A DNA stretch of 64,000 nt from the NCBI GenBank assembly GCA_026390595.1, contig JAPLFQ010000025.1, positions 62,001-126,000 on the forward strand, written 5' to 3'. The stretch comes from Ignavibacteriales bacterium. Lineage in GTDB: Bacteria; Bacteroidota; Ignavibacteria; UBA10030. The position numbers and the translations under genes were made by a program. Shown here piece after piece: positions 1 through 8,596 of the stretch (position 1 is its first letter; every line of letters begins with the position of its first letter). A model generated the notes under the pieces. That model was given only the letters and a program-made list of their open reading frames with translations, had not been told where the DNA came from and did not search any database.

Positions 1-405
1 CTTCTGAAGCTGGCAATGCAGAACATCCTCGCGGTGCCGCCGCGGGAACGCGATGAACTCGCCATCCCCTCGGCAACTGTGCTCCACGGTGACAACGCGG
101 CGAAAACAAGCGCGCCGGTATTCACTGATACCAAAGTGGGAGAGATGGAACTCCACGGAGCCCGCGTCCTGTTTGACAACTCTTACTATGCGACTTCCAT
201 CCTGAAGTCCAAAGAGACGCTGCGGACGCACCCTGAACTGAAAGCGAATTTCGACGCCCGGTTGACCGTGGCGACGGCATTCGAGAAGATGAAGCTCACG
301 AAAGAGGCGGTCACGGAATACTCTCTGCTCTCGAGGGAGAATCTGCCTTCTGCCCAGGCTAAAAAGGTGCAGGGTGCACTCGACAGGTTGAAGCAGGTAA
401 AGTAG
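1..405 (+). CDS. C-terminal part of a TPR-like protein (partial)
   Basis: The reading frame is open from the left edge of the window and stops with TAG at 403-405, so the true start lies outside. The visible ~134 residues are mostly helical; the last ~90 alternate short amphipathic helices (around SYYATSILKSKETL and VATAFEKMKLTKEAVTEYSLL) as in tetratricopeptide or outer-membrane-assembly-type solenoids. No catalytic motif is visible and the function is unknown. A strong terminator follows within 60 bases, so this is the last gene of its operon. The TPR-like reading is an inference from the helix pattern only. Confidence 0.6.
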   Translation, partial: LLKLAMQNILAVPPRERDELAIPSATVLHGDNAAKTSAPVFTDTKVGEMELHGARVLFDNSYYATSILKSKETLRTHPELKANFDARLTVATAFEKMKLTKEAVTEYSLLSRENLPSAQAKKVQGALDRLKQVK

Positions 406-429
406 CTCAGAGACATATTGTTTTCACTC

Positions 430-464
430 AACGCCGCGGCTCAGTCTGCGGCGTTGCTGTTTTT
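430..464 (+). terminator. Rho-independent terminator
   Basis: An 8-bp perfect stem (AACGCCGC at 430-437 with GCGGCGTT at 448-455) with a 10-base loop is followed by a T-rich tract ending in TTTTT at 464. It lies 25 bases after the TAG of the upstream gene and should end its transcript. Confidence 0.85.
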
Positions 465-561
465 GGGAGCACATTTGGAAATTCGGAGATCGATTGTTCA
501 TTTTTTGATATTCACAGGCGATTCGTTCTTCTCAGAGACATGATGATCTTGGTGATATCTG

Positions 562-622
562 CGCCGGAGGCGCATCCTCGCCAGCCTCACATGTTCTATG
601 AGGCGGGCTGGCACCTCCGGCG
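562..622. repeat. Intergenic inverted repeat
   Basis: CGCCGGAGG at 562-570 pairs with CCTCCGGCG at 614-622. Inside, GCCAGCCTC near 580-588 pairs imperfectly with GAGGCGGGCTGGC near 600-612, so the whole 61 bases can fold into one long hairpin. A shorter relative (TGCGCCAGAGGCGCATC) occurs inside the palindrome array near 30510. No T-tract follows, so it is more likely a dispersed repeat than a terminator. The rest of the 406-752 gap shows no gene. Confidence 0.65.
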
Positions 623-752
623 GAGAACGCCGATCAACGAATGACGATTGACGAAGTATGGAGCACCCTTGAAAATACCTCAAATAAGCTCTACATTGCC
701 CGCACTATTGTCTGACAGAATTCGCGCTCTCTCTTACTATCCCCAGGATCCC

Positions 753-1688
753 TTGACGGGCGAGATAATCCTACAAACCAAGAACCTCGGCAAGCAGTAC
801 AAGAGCCGGTGGGCTGTTCATCATCTCGACCTCGAAGTCCATCGCGGAGATGTGTTCGGGTTCCTTGGTCCCAACGGGGCCGGCAAGAGTACCACCATCC
901 GCATGCTGCTTTCCCTGATCAGGCCCACAGAAGGCGAGGTGTTTCTCTTCGGCAAGTCTCTTGAGAAGGAACGGGAGAAAGCTCTCTTGTCCATCGGGGG
1001 AATCGTCGAAAAGCCCGACTTCTATAATTATCTTTCCGCCCGCAGAAACCTCGAAATTGTCGGCGCACTGAACGGCGGCGTGAGCAAGACACGAATCGCC
1101 GAAGTACTCGACCTGGTCGGCCTCGCTTCACGTGCTGCCGACAAGGTCAAAACGTACTCCCACGGGATGAAACAGCGCCTTGGGATTGCACAGGCTCTCC
1201 TCGCCAACCCTGAATTTGTCATTCTCGATGAACCGACAAGCGGACTCGATCCGCAGGGAATGAAGGAGATCCGAGATCTTATCCGGCATCTCGCCAGCGA
1301 TCAGAACAAGACGGTCATGCTCTCCTCGCATCTCCTCAATGAGGTGGAACTGGTCGCCAATCGCATGGCGGTCATCAACCGGGGCGAGCTCGTGACGCAG
1401 GGCGACGTGGCCACGCTGCTTGAAAAAGGAGAGAAGGTCGTCACCGTCCAGGGGCGCCCGCTTGAAAAAGTCAGAACAGTGCTGGCCGCGCGTGGTGCCA
1501 GCAAGATCATAGAAAAAGGAGATGCGTTCGAAGTGCCGATGTCCTTCGAGGATGTTCCCGAACTTGCCCGGGCTCTCGTCCGGGAGGGAGTTGACGTCCA
1601 GGCGCTGGTCCCGCGACGGTCGCTCGAAGAGTATTTCCTTTCGATTACCGAGGGGGGCGTTACGGAAGGGAAGGAAGAGAAGCAATGA
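753..1688 (+). CDS. ABC transporter ATP-binding protein (ABC-2 type exporter)
   Basis: Cytoplasmic ATPase subunit that drives the membrane partner encoded next. Counting from TTG 753, Walker A GPNGAGKST is at residues 39-47, followed by the signature variant SHGMKQR, Walker B VILDEPTSGLD and the switch histidine in SSHLL. About 90 C-terminal residues follow, as in exporters of the CcmA/NatA group. The frame is open back to 648, but those residues look unconserved and there is no ATG. TTG 753 has AGGA four bases upstream and gives 311 residues, the usual family length. It overlaps the permease by 4 bases (ATGA), so the two are translationally coupled. The substrate is unknown. Confidence 0.9.
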   Translation: MTGEIILQTKNLGKQYKSRWAVHHLDLEVHRGDVFGFLGPNGAGKSTTIRMLLSLIRPTEGEVFLFGKSLEKEREKALLSIGGIVEKPDFYNYLSARRNLEIVGALNGGVSKTRIAEVLDLVGLASRAADKVKTYSHGMKQRLGIAQALLANPEFVILDEPTSGLDPQGMKEIRDLIRHLASDQNKTVMLSSHLLNEVELVANRMAVINRGELVTQGDVATLLEKGEKVVTVQGRPLEKVRTVLAARGASKIIEKGDAFEVPMSFEDVPELARALVREGVDVQALVPRRSLEEYFLSITEGGVTEGKEEKQ

Positions 1689-2521
1689 TCCGTCTCGTCT
1701 ATTACGAATTGATCAAGACCTTTCTGAAGAAGCGAACCTACATCGGTTTTCTCCTGGTGGGGGTTGTTGTCCCTCTCGTGGAGGTAGCTATGAAGTTCGA
1801 GGGGGGGCGGTTCCTGCAGCACTCTCTTCGTTCGCTGCAACAGGATTTCTTTTTCGTCGGGAATCTGTTCAATGGCTGGTTCGTCGCTCACAACATGATG
1901 AACAGCCTCTGGGTTCACATCCCTTTGCTGATCTCGTTCGTGGCAGGGGACCAGCTTGCGGGTGAAGCCACAGCCGGCACGTACAGACTGATTCTCGTCC
2001 GCCCTGTTTCACGTACCCGCATCTTCCTTTCGAAATACTATACAACGGCCATTTACACGGTTGTTTTTGTAGTTTTCATGGCTGGTCTGAGCATCGGTTT
2101 GTCGCATATCCTGCTCGGCGGAGGGGACCTGATTGTCCTGGTGCGGGGAATTCTGATACTGCCGGAGTCCGATGTGGCGTGGCGGTTTCTTGTGGGGTAC
2201 TTCCTGGCTGCGTGGGCCATGATCACGATCGCGTCGCTCTCGTTCTTCTTCTCCTCGTTCGTGGAAAACTCGATCGGTCCGATTATCAGCACGATGGGAG
2301 TCAACATGATCTTCCTCCTCGTCACGGTAATCCCGCTCGAGCTGTTCCAGAATATCAAGCCGTATCTTTACACCAATTACATGAATGTGTGGCAGAAGGT
2401 TTTTGAGGATCCCGTTCCATGGGATTCCATCGGCACTTCGTCGGCGGTTCTCGGGGCATATTCACTGGCCTTTGTTGTCGCGGCCTGGCTGATATTCCGC
2501 CGCAAAGATATTCTTTCATAG
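1685..2521 (+). CDS. ABC-2 type transporter permease
   Basis: Integral membrane subunit of 278 residues with about six hydrophobic segments, starting near residue 18 (IGFLLVGVVVPLVEV). The motif GEATAGTYRLILVRPVSRTR just after the second segment is the conserved cytoplasmic region of ABC-2 permeases that contacts the ATPase. It overlaps the ATPase gene by 4 bases, so the pair forms one exporter. The short IFRRKDILS tail is typical. Family membership is clear; the cargo is not. Confidence 0.88.
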   Translation: MIRLVYYELIKTFLKKRTYIGFLLVGVVVPLVEVAMKFEGGRFLQHSLRSLQQDFFFVGNLFNGWFVAHNMMNSLWVHIPLLISFVAGDQLAGEATAGTYRLILVRPVSRTRIFLSKYYTTAIYTVVFVVFMAGLSIGLSHILLGGGDLIVLVRGILILPESDVAWRFLVGYFLAAWAMITIASLSFFFSSFVENSIGPIISTMGVNMIFLLVTVIPLELFQNIKPYLYTNYMNVWQKVFEDPVPWDSIGTSSAVLGAYSLAFVVAAWLIFRRKDILS

Positions 2522-2553
2522 AACCATCACCCACCACCAATCAGGGAGTACCT

Positions 2554-3828
2554 GTGGAGAGCCAAAGCGGACTTCAACGAATGCGGGAGGGTTTTCATCC
2601 AACCTTCTGGGTCGCAAACGGGATGGAGTTGTTCGAACGGCTGGCCTACTATGGCCAGCAGATCGTTTTCATGATCTACATGCGAAACAAACTCGGGTTC
2701 ACCGAGGCGGAGGCCGGCCAACTTTCTGGGATCTTCGGGGGACTGATTTATCTTCTTCCCATACTCGGGGGGACCCTCGCAGACAAGTGGGGCTTTCGGC
2801 GTGCATTCAACATCGCGTTTTCGATCCTCGCCCTCGGCTATTTCCTGATTGGGTCGATGGGGATGTCGGTCTTCGCCGGAATCTATGGCGGCATGTCGCA
2901 ATACTGGCTGCTGGTTATTTTTCTTGTCTTCACCGCGTTCGGCGGCTCGTTCATCAAACCATCTGTGCTGGGAACAGTCGCGCTCGGCTCCAAGCCCGAG
3001 ACCAAGTCGCTCGGCTTTGCCATCTATTACTGGTTGGTCAATGTAGGTGCCATGGTCGGGCCCACGATTGCCTACTTCGTCCGAGACAGTCTCGGGAATG
3101 AGTTCGTGTATATGGTCTCATCAGCAAGCTGCCTTGCGATGCTGATCGTCAATCTGCTGCTCTACAAGGAGATCAAATCCGAGGCGACAGAAGTGAAGGA
3201 ATCGCTCGGCAAGAAAATCGCCAACCTGTTCGTTGTCCTCGCCAATTTCAAGTTCATGATCTTCCTTCTCATCTATTCCCTCTATTGGATCATTTTCTGG
3301 CAGGAGTTCATCATCGTCCCGTATTACGTGGTGGACTACATTGACAAGGCGTACCCGTATGAAATCCTGCAGTCCTGGGCGGGAGCCGGGGCAATCATCC
3401 TGTTGCAGATTCCAATCAACAGGTTGACGAAGCACTTGACCACAAGGACGGCAATTCTTGCCGGCTTCGCGATGTCCAGCCTGATCTGGATCATCATCGG
3501 CATATTCCCGAGCGTTCCGACGATCGCCGCAGGAATCGTTGCGTTCGCCATCGGAGAGATGATACAAGCTCCGCGATACTATGAGTATATTTCGGAGATT
3601 GCGCCGGCGGGGCAGCAAGGGTTGTTCCAGGGGTATGCGTTTCTTCCTATCGCAATCGCACGTTTCGTCGGTGACCCTCTTGGCGGCTGGCTGTATCAGA
3701 CATCCAAAGCTGCGGGGAAACCGGAAAACGTCTGGCTTGCGCTCATTGGTATTGGCGTGGGGGCGACGATTTTAATGTGGATCTACAACCTCGTGGTTGC
3801 CCGCAGCGAAGCGGCTCAGGGGGCGTGA
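2554..3828 (+). CDS. MFS transporter, POT/PTR-like
   Basis: Polytopic inner-membrane protein, probably a proton-coupled importer. The N-terminal motif GMELFERLAYYGQQ matches the E-x-x-E/R-F-x-Y-Y-G signature of the proton-dependent oligopeptide family, and LGGTLADKWGFRRAF is the MFS loop 2-3 motif. The frame is open to 2419, but that extension would overlap the permease by 103 bases. GTG 2554 is preceded by GGGAG at 2543-2547 with ideal spacing and gives 424 residues. It lies 32 bases after the permease stop and its own stop overlaps the next start (TGATG). Peptide transport is known for the family; specificity here is not shown. Confidence 0.8.
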   Translation: MESQSGLQRMREGFHPTFWVANGMELFERLAYYGQQIVFMIYMRNKLGFTEAEAGQLSGIFGGLIYLLPILGGTLADKWGFRRAFNIAFSILALGYFLIGSMGMSVFAGIYGGMSQYWLLVIFLVFTAFGGSFIKPSVLGTVALGSKPETKSLGFAIYYWLVNVGAMVGPTIAYFVRDSLGNEFVYMVSSASCLAMLIVNLLLYKEIKSEATEVKESLGKKIANLFVVLANFKFMIFLLIYSLYWIIFWQEFIIVPYYVVDYIDKAYPYEILQSWAGAGAIILLQIPINRLTKHLTTRTAILAGFAMSSLIWIIIGIFPSVPTIAAGIVAFAIGEMIQAPRYYEYISEIAPAGQQGLFQGYAFLPIAIARFVGDPLGGWLYQTSKAAGKPENVWLALIGIGVGATILMWIYNLVVARSEAAQGA

Positions 3829-4562
3829 TGCACAGGATCGCCTTTCTCATATCGATTCTCGTATGCATTGCCGTAATGTCAGTTTCTGCTCAGAAGAAGA
3901 ATACCGATGCAGCAGCAATCGCGATGATGCAGAACGTGGGGAAAACAACGGAGGGGTTGCGGGATTTCGTAGCTACGATCGAGGCTGATGTCGACATGGA
4001 GCGTATCCGTGTTCCGCGGATGAGCGCGACGATGTACTTCAAGAAGCCGGACAAAGTACACTTTTCGTCATCGAATTTCGCGATGCTTCCGCGCGAAGGA
4101 ATTGCGTTGAATGCTGCATTGCTGAGAGATCGGTATAACCCGCGAGTGATGGGGGAAGAAATTCTTGATGGCAGGAAGGTCCACAAAATTGAGCTGACAG
4201 CGAAGGAAGCCGCGGTCCGGCCGGGACAGCTCGTGCTTTGGATTGATCCCGGGACCTGGACGATCAGCCGCATCGAAACAATCCCGTACCAGGGGCGGAC
4301 TCTCCGCCTCTCGTTTACCTACGCCGAACAGTCAGGAGGCTTCCTGCTTCCGAAGACGATGAAGGCCACTTTTGAAGTCGTGGCGCGGGATTCTTCACAG
4401 AAACGGCTCGATGTCGATATGGCAGCCCCGCCTCAATTTGACGAATCCCCGCGTCCAAGCCGCAGTGGCAGTATCTCCGTCAGGTACCTCGAGTATAAAC
4501 TCAACGTTGGGCTGTCGGACGAAATTTTTGAAAAGCGGGACGAAGCGCCAAAGAAGAAGTGA
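3828..4562 (+). CDS. Periplasmic LolA/RseB-like lipoprotein-binding protein
   Basis: Secreted protein of 244 residues with a signal peptide (MHRIAFLISILVCIAVMSVSA, cut after SVSA). The body shows the beta-rich pattern of outer-membrane lipoprotein-sorting proteins: DFVATIEADV, then MSATMYFKKPDKVHF, an LDGRKVHKIELTA strand and LVLWIDPGTWTISRIE. Such proteins carry or sense lipids or lipoproteins in the periplasm. ATG 3828 overlaps the stop of the transporter gene and replaces an in-frame upstream start at 3777 that would lack a signal peptide. It is the last gene of the 753-4562 operon. The family is likely; the exact role is unknown. Confidence 0.72.
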   Translation: MHRIAFLISILVCIAVMSVSAQKKNTDAAAIAMMQNVGKTTEGLRDFVATIEADVDMERIRVPRMSATMYFKKPDKVHFSSSNFAMLPREGIALNAALLRDRYNPRVMGEEILDGRKVHKIELTAKEAAVRPGQLVLWIDPGTWTISRIETIPYQGRTLRLSFTYAEQSGGFLLPKTMKATFEVVARDSSQKRLDVDMAAPPQFDESPRPSRSGSISVRYLEYKLNVGLSDEIFEKRDEAPKKK

Positions 4563-4638
4563 GCAGAAGGGGGAGTATCCGGGAATGACGTGTTTTCGTC
4601 CGAGCCTCTAGCGCTGTATCTCTGAAGTTGTTTGAAAG

Positions 4639-4714
4639 AGTCCCGTCAGGGACGAGATGTCTATGGATCGAAAAGCGAGGCATTTTCTGTGAACTCCGTT
4701 AGGAGTGACATTTC
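4639..4714. repeat. Intergenic GTCCCGTCAGGGAC-type repeat
   Basis: GTCCC and GGGAC face each other across a 4-base loop at about 4640-4653, and a related degenerate copy (CTCCGTTAGGAGTG) follows at about 4693-4707. This resembles short dispersed repeats common in intergenic DNA of this group. It sits between two convergent genes and could also act as a weak bidirectional terminator, although there is no T-tract. The rest of the 4563-4745 gap shows no gene. Confidence 0.45.
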
Positions 4715-4745
4715 CACTTATTCAAAGTACATGCGGGATGGAACA

Positions 4746-5846
4746 CTAGCTCAGTGTAACGCGGGGTAGCTCGATCGTCACTGTCGTGCCGCTTCCGATT
4801 TCGCTCTCGATGCTGAAACGTCCGCCGTAGAGTTCGACCATATGCTTGGTAATCGCGATGCCGAGTCCGGAACCTTGCTGCTCAAGTCGATTCCGATCGA
4901 ACTGCTTATACGCTCCGATGTCTCCAATATTCTTCGCATCAATGCCGACCCCGTGGTCTCTCACCCTCAGAATGAGACTATGGTCGGACTGCTCTGTGGT
5001 AACCTCAATCGCTGATCCGGATTTTGAGAACTTGAGCGCGTTGTCAATGATCTCCTCGAAGATTCGCTTCATCCCCTGAGTTGATATGGCCGCTTCCGCT
5101 GTTCCCACCGAGAGGCGGAGGTCGTTCGAGCGCTCGTATTCCTTCGCTTTCTTTCGTGCGGACTCTTCGATGTGGGCTTTGAGAATAACGCTCGCTTCTT
5201 TGCCGACAAACGTCGTCTTGTTTGGATTGGCCGTGAGAATCTGAAGCTGAGCGTAGGTGAGGAAGTTCTCGACCAGGTGACCCAGGCGCGTTGTCGACTT
5301 GAGGATGAATCTCGCCATTTCCGATATTTCATCGGGTTTCAGGGTGGCGTTGTCATCGCGAAGGATCTCGGCAAACCCGATAATGCCGCTGAGGGGAGTC
5401 CTGATCTCGTGTGGAAGGGAGAGGCTGAGGTTGACGCGCAACTCGTCGAGTTTGCGCTCAGTTTCCTTGCGGGCGAGCTCTTGTTTCTGAAGGCGCGTCC
5501 GGATTGCCGCCACAAGTTCGTTCACCATGATGGGCTTCGCAAGGAAGTCGTCCGCACCCAGATCCATTCCCTGGCGCATGTCGGATTTCGCCGTCTGGCC
5601 TGTAAGGAAAATGAACGGCGTCGTCGCCGTGGATGGGTCCTTCCGGATGGCGGTCAATGTGGCAAAGCCATCCATTGTTGGCATCATGACATCGCAGATG
5701 ATGAGGTCAGGAGCATGCTTACGGGCCGCTTCGATTCCCTTGTCGCCGTCGAGAGCGCTAATAGTCACAAATCCCTCCATCTGCAGTGTGGAAGAGATCA
5801 TCTCGCAGATGAGTTCGTCGTCGTCAATGACAAGTATTTTGGGCAC
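4746..5846 (-). CDS. Response regulator-histidine kinase fusion (REC-HisKA-HATPase)
   Basis: Cytoplasmic signalling protein of 366 residues. An N-terminal receiver domain (1-120) has the acidic pocket IDDDE, phospho-acceptor Asp52 (CDVMMP) and Lys104. A short coiled linker leads to a kinase core with His146 in LPHEIRTPL, N box Asn269 in IIDNALKFS, G1 box DHGVGID (297-303) and G2 box GSGLG (325-329). All catalytic residues are present and no membrane segment is seen, so its input must come through the receiver. It starts with GTG 5846, preceded by AGGA at good spacing. No cognate regulator lies beside it. The lone CheY-like protein at 54262 is a distant candidate partner, which is speculation. 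Confidence 0.9.
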   Translation of the reverse strand: MPKILVIDDDELICEMISSTLQMEGFVTISALDGDKGIEAARKHAPDLIICDVMMPTMDGFATLTAIRKDPSTATTPFIFLTGQTAKSDMRQGMDLGADDFLAKPIMVNELVAAIRTRLQKQELARKETERKLDELRVNLSLSLPHEIRTPLSGIIGFAEILRDDNATLKPDEISEMARFILKSTTRLGHLVENFLTYAQLQILTANPNKTTFVGKEASVILKAHIEESARKKAKEYERSNDLRLSVGTAEAAISTQGMKRIFEEIIDNALKFSKSGSAIEVTTEQSDHSLILRVRDHGVGIDAKNIGDIGAYKQFDRNRLEQQGSGLGIAITKHMVELYGGRFSIESEIGSGTTVTIELPRVTLS

Positions 5847-5879
5847 GCGCTGTCCTGATTGCTAGAAGAAATATTGCCA

Positions 5880-5908
5880 AAAATAGAAGGAAGTTGTATG
5901 AGAAACAA
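5880..5908 (-). promoter_or_regulatory. Candidate promoter for the REC-kinase gene
   Basis: On the minus strand TTGTTT (5903-5908), a 17-base spacer and TATTTT (5880-5885) sit about 35 bases before the GTG start at 5846. Fit to the sigma-70 consensus is moderate, so this is a suggestion only. Confidence 0.3.
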
Positions 5909-5937
5909 GGATTAAGCCGGAGAGGGTCGTGCGATTA

Positions 5938-5966
5938 TTGACTTTCTGTGCGCCTTAGTATATATT
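5938..5966 (+). promoter_or_regulatory. Promoter of the mntR-mntH operon
   Basis: TTGACT (5938-5943), a 17-base spacer and TATATT (5961-5966) form a near-consensus sigma-70 promoter. The expected transcription start near 5973 falls inside the palindromic operator that overlaps the -10 element, giving a ~55-base leader to the ATG at 6029. Confidence 0.7.
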
Positions 5967-5988
5967 TAGGCAACCCTAATAATTTAGG
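5965..5988 (+). promoter_or_regulatory. DtxR/MntR-type operator
   Basis: TTAGG (5966-5970), CAAC, CCTAA (5975-5979) is a perfect 5-bp dyad of the TTAGG...CCTAA type recognised by DtxR/IdeR/MntR-family repressors. A further TTTAGG half-site lies at 5983-5988. It overlaps the -10 element and the expected start of transcription, so binding of the metal-loaded regulator would block RNA polymerase and autoregulate the operon. Confidence 0.7.
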
Positions 5989-6028
5989 ACGAGTGAACTT
6001 CTTCTCCGGTTGTGGAGGTGGACGATCA

Positions 6029-6682
6029 ATGGCGAGCGAGAACGTCGAAGACTATCTCAAAAGCATCTACAAGCTCCAGGAAGGGGGAGGGAGAGTATCG
6101 ACTTCATCCCTTTCCGAATGGCTGGGAGTCTCCGCCCCGTCGGTCACAGAGATGATCAAGAAGCTTGCGGACGAGGGGATTCTCACGTACGCGCCGTACA
6201 AAGGAGTGGAACTTACCGCGGAAGGACGCAAGAGCGCGCTCAAGATTCTCCGGCGTCATCGACTGTGGGAGCTCTTTCTTGTCGAGGTGCTGAAGTATCC
6301 CTGGCACGAGATTCACGAGGAGGCCGATCGGCTGGAACACCTCACCTCCGAAAGGCTTGAGCGGAGGCTCGACGAAGCCCTCGGGCATCCGCGAAAAGAT
6401 CCCCACGGCGATGTCATTCCCGCGATAGACGGAAGCATCGAACAAATCGAGTATCGCTCACTTTCGCAGGTCGAATCTGGTGAAACGGTCACAGTCGCCC
6501 GCGTCAATGACGCAGACTCGCAGGCCCTGCAGTATGCGTCCAGGCTCGGTATCAGTCTGAACAAGAAAGTCAGGGTCAAGGAACACATCGGGTTCGACGG
6601 ATCGATCCGTGTAGAAATAGGACGGAAAGAACAGTTTGTGAGCGCCAAGCTTGCGGAAAATATTTTTGTGGAGGAGAAATAG
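6029..6682 (+). CDS. mntR: DtxR/MntR-family metal-dependent transcriptional regulator
   Basis: Metal-responsive repressor of 217 residues with three parts: an N-terminal winged helix (1-65, with SAPSVTEMIKKL as recognition helix), a dimerisation and metal-binding domain (65-135, with His77, Glu81, His93, His96, Glu97 and His104 as likely ligands) and a C-terminal SH3-like FeoA-type domain (145-217). ATG 6029 has GGAGGTG nine bases upstream; the open frame back to 5948 would run over the promoter and operator and is rejected. The stop touches the start of the Nramp gene, which suggests manganese or iron as co-repressor. The Mn-versus-Fe choice is inferred from the neighbour. Confidence 0.88.
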   Translation: MASENVEDYLKSIYKLQEGGGRVSTSSLSEWLGVSAPSVTEMIKKLADEGILTYAPYKGVELTAEGRKSALKILRRHRLWELFLVEVLKYPWHEIHEEADRLEHLTSERLERRLDEALGHPRKDPHGDVIPAIDGSIEQIEYRSLSQVESGETVTVARVNDADSQALQYASRLGISLNKKVRVKEHIGFDGSIRVEIGRKEQFVSAKLAENIFVEEK

Positions 6683-8554
6683 ATGACGCTGCAATCTGAA
6701 CGATCGGGTGTTTCGCTCTCGGAGGTCCACCACTCGGTGAAGATTCCCGAAGGCGCTGGTGTGTTCAAGCGCGTTCTCGCCTTCATCGGACCGGCGTACC
6801 TCGTCAGCGTCGGATATATGGATCCGGGCAACTGGGCGACTGACCTCGAAGGAGGAGCGCGCTTCGGCTACCAGCTGATCTGGGTCCTGCTCATGTCCAA
6901 CCTGATGGCTGTCCTGCTCCAGACTTTGTCTGCCAGGATGGGAATCGTGACGGGCCGGGACCTCGCCCAAGCGTGCCGCGACAACTACCCAAAGCCAGTG
7001 GCCTACATCCTTTGGGTCCTGTGTGAAATTGCGATCGCCGCATGCGATCTCGCGGAGGTTCTGGGAACCGCGATCGGATTGAACCTGCTCTTCGGACTTC
7101 CCCTGATCTATGGCGTCATCATCACCGGGTTCGACACGATGCTGCTGCTCGTCATTCAAAACTACGGGATCCGCAAAATGGAAGCAATGATCCTGATGTT
7201 CATCTCGACAATCGGGATCAGCTTCATCATTCAAGTATTCCTGGCAGGGCCGGTCTGGGGCGATGTTCTGACAGGGTTCATCCCGCGCCTCAATTCAGAG
7301 AGTCTCTACGTTGCAATAGGTATCCTGGGAGCCACGGTCATGCCGCATAACCTGTACCTTCATTCCGCGCTCGTGCAGACCCGGATTGTCGGGAACACGG
7401 AGGAGAGCAAGCGGATAGCGTGCAAATATAATTTCATCGATACAACGATCGCGCTCAACGCGGCGTTCTTCGTGAACGCAGCCATTCTGATCGTCGCTGC
7501 GGCCGTCTTCTTCACGCGGGGTGTGGTCGTCACTGAAATTCAGCAGGCACACGAGCTGCTCAGTCCGCTGATGGGCACAGCGCTCGCCGGGACGCTGTTT
7601 GGCGTCGCCCTCGTGACCGCAGGCCAGAGTTCCACCCTCACAGGCACTCTCGCAGGCCAAATTGTCATGGAAGGCTTCCTGAAGCTCCGGGTGCGCCCGT
7701 TCCTGCGCCGTTTGATCACCCGCCTCATCGCCATCGTGCCCGCTGTCATCGTTATTTCATTGAAGGGAGACCGGGGTTCGTACGACCTCCTTATCATGAG
7801 CCAGGTCATTCTCAGCATCCAGCTTCCGTTTGCGGTCATTCCGCTGATACGGTTCACGAGTGACAAGCAGATCATGGGAGTCTTCGTGAACAAACTGTGG
7901 GTAAAGATTCTTGCCTGGATTGTTGCGGGAACCATCTGTCTGTTGAATTCGGCTCTTCTCGTTTCGCAAATCTCAAATTGGATATCAGGCGCCGCCTCGA
8001 ATGCCATCTGGCTCTGGCTGACGGCGGTCCCGATCGCGGTGGCGGGCGCGTTGCTCCAGATTTACATTTCGCTGCCGAAATCGTGGAAGATTTGGCGCAA
8101 GCCCGCACCGCGTATACCGGAAAAGATCGAACTCATACCTCAGCGTTTCTCAAGAATCGGTGTGGCGATCGATTACAGTCCGGTCGATCCGAAGGTGCTT
8201 TCACACGCCCAATCTCTTGCGAAGGGGTATGACGCCTCGCTCTTCCTGTTCCACATTGTCGAAGGGGTTGGAGGACAGCTCTTTGGGTCGGATGCGTTTG
8301 ATGATGAAGCGCGGGAGGACAAAGAGCACCTTGAGAGTGTAGCCGAACAGGTCCGCAAGACGGGAGTCGAGGTAACCACTGCTCTCGGCTATGGCCGCGC
8401 CCCGGAACAAATCGTCAAACTCTCGAAGGAGATGAACGTCGATCTCCTGGTAATGGGAGGGCACGGGCACACAGGATTGAAGGATCTGTTCTTCGGTACA
8501 TCCGTTTCAAAGGTCCGGCATGGGTTGGCGATTCCGGTGCTGGTGGTGCAGTGA
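6683..8554 (+). CDS. mntH: Nramp-family Mn2+/Fe2+ transporter fused to a universal stress domain
   Basis: Inner-membrane proton-coupled metal importer of 623 residues. The Nramp core (about 30-470) contains DPGN at 47-50 in the first helix and MPHN at 220-223 in the sixth, the two unwound segments that bind the metal. After about residue 485 the chain continues into a cytoplasmic universal-stress-protein domain starting RIGVAIDYSP and ending with the nucleotide-binding loop GGHGHTGLKDLFFGTSVSK. A typical Nramp ends near 420-450, so the fusion is real added length with no frame break. ATG 6683 follows the regulator's TAG directly, with GAGGAG upstream. Expression should fall when metal is plentiful. 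Confidence 0.92.
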   Translation: MTLQSERSGVSLSEVHHSVKIPEGAGVFKRVLAFIGPAYLVSVGYMDPGNWATDLEGGARFGYQLIWVLLMSNLMAVLLQTLSARMGIVTGRDLAQACRDNYPKPVAYILWVLCEIAIAACDLAEVLGTAIGLNLLFGLPLIYGVIITGFDTMLLLVIQNYGIRKMEAMILMFISTIGISFIIQVFLAGPVWGDVLTGFIPRLNSESLYVAIGILGATVMPHNLYLHSALVQTRIVGNTEESKRIACKYNFIDTTIALNAAFFVNAAILIVAAAVFFTRGVVVTEIQQAHELLSPLMGTALAGTLFGVALVTAGQSSTLTGTLAGQIVMEGFLKLRVRPFLRRLITRLIAIVPAVIVISLKGDRGSYDLLIMSQVILSIQLPFAVIPLIRFTSDKQIMGVFVNKLWVKILAWIVAGTICLLNSALLVSQISNWISGAASNAIWLWLTAVPIAVAGALLQIYISLPKSWKIWRKPAPRIPEKIELIPQRFSRIGVAIDYSPVDPKVLSHAQSLAKGYDASLFLFHIVEGVGGQLFGSDAFDDEAREDKEHLESVAEQVRKTGVEVTTALGYGRAPEQIVKLSKEMNVDLLVMGGHGHTGLKDLFFGTSVSKVRHGLAIPVLVVQ

Positions 8555-8596
8555 AGAAAGAAAGGCGTGAGGCGTAAGACGGGAGAAGTGAGACGA

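Noticed and set aside
2419-2553. N-terminal extension of the POT transporter
   Set aside because: It would overlap the permease by 103 bases; the GTG at 2554 has a strong ribosome site.
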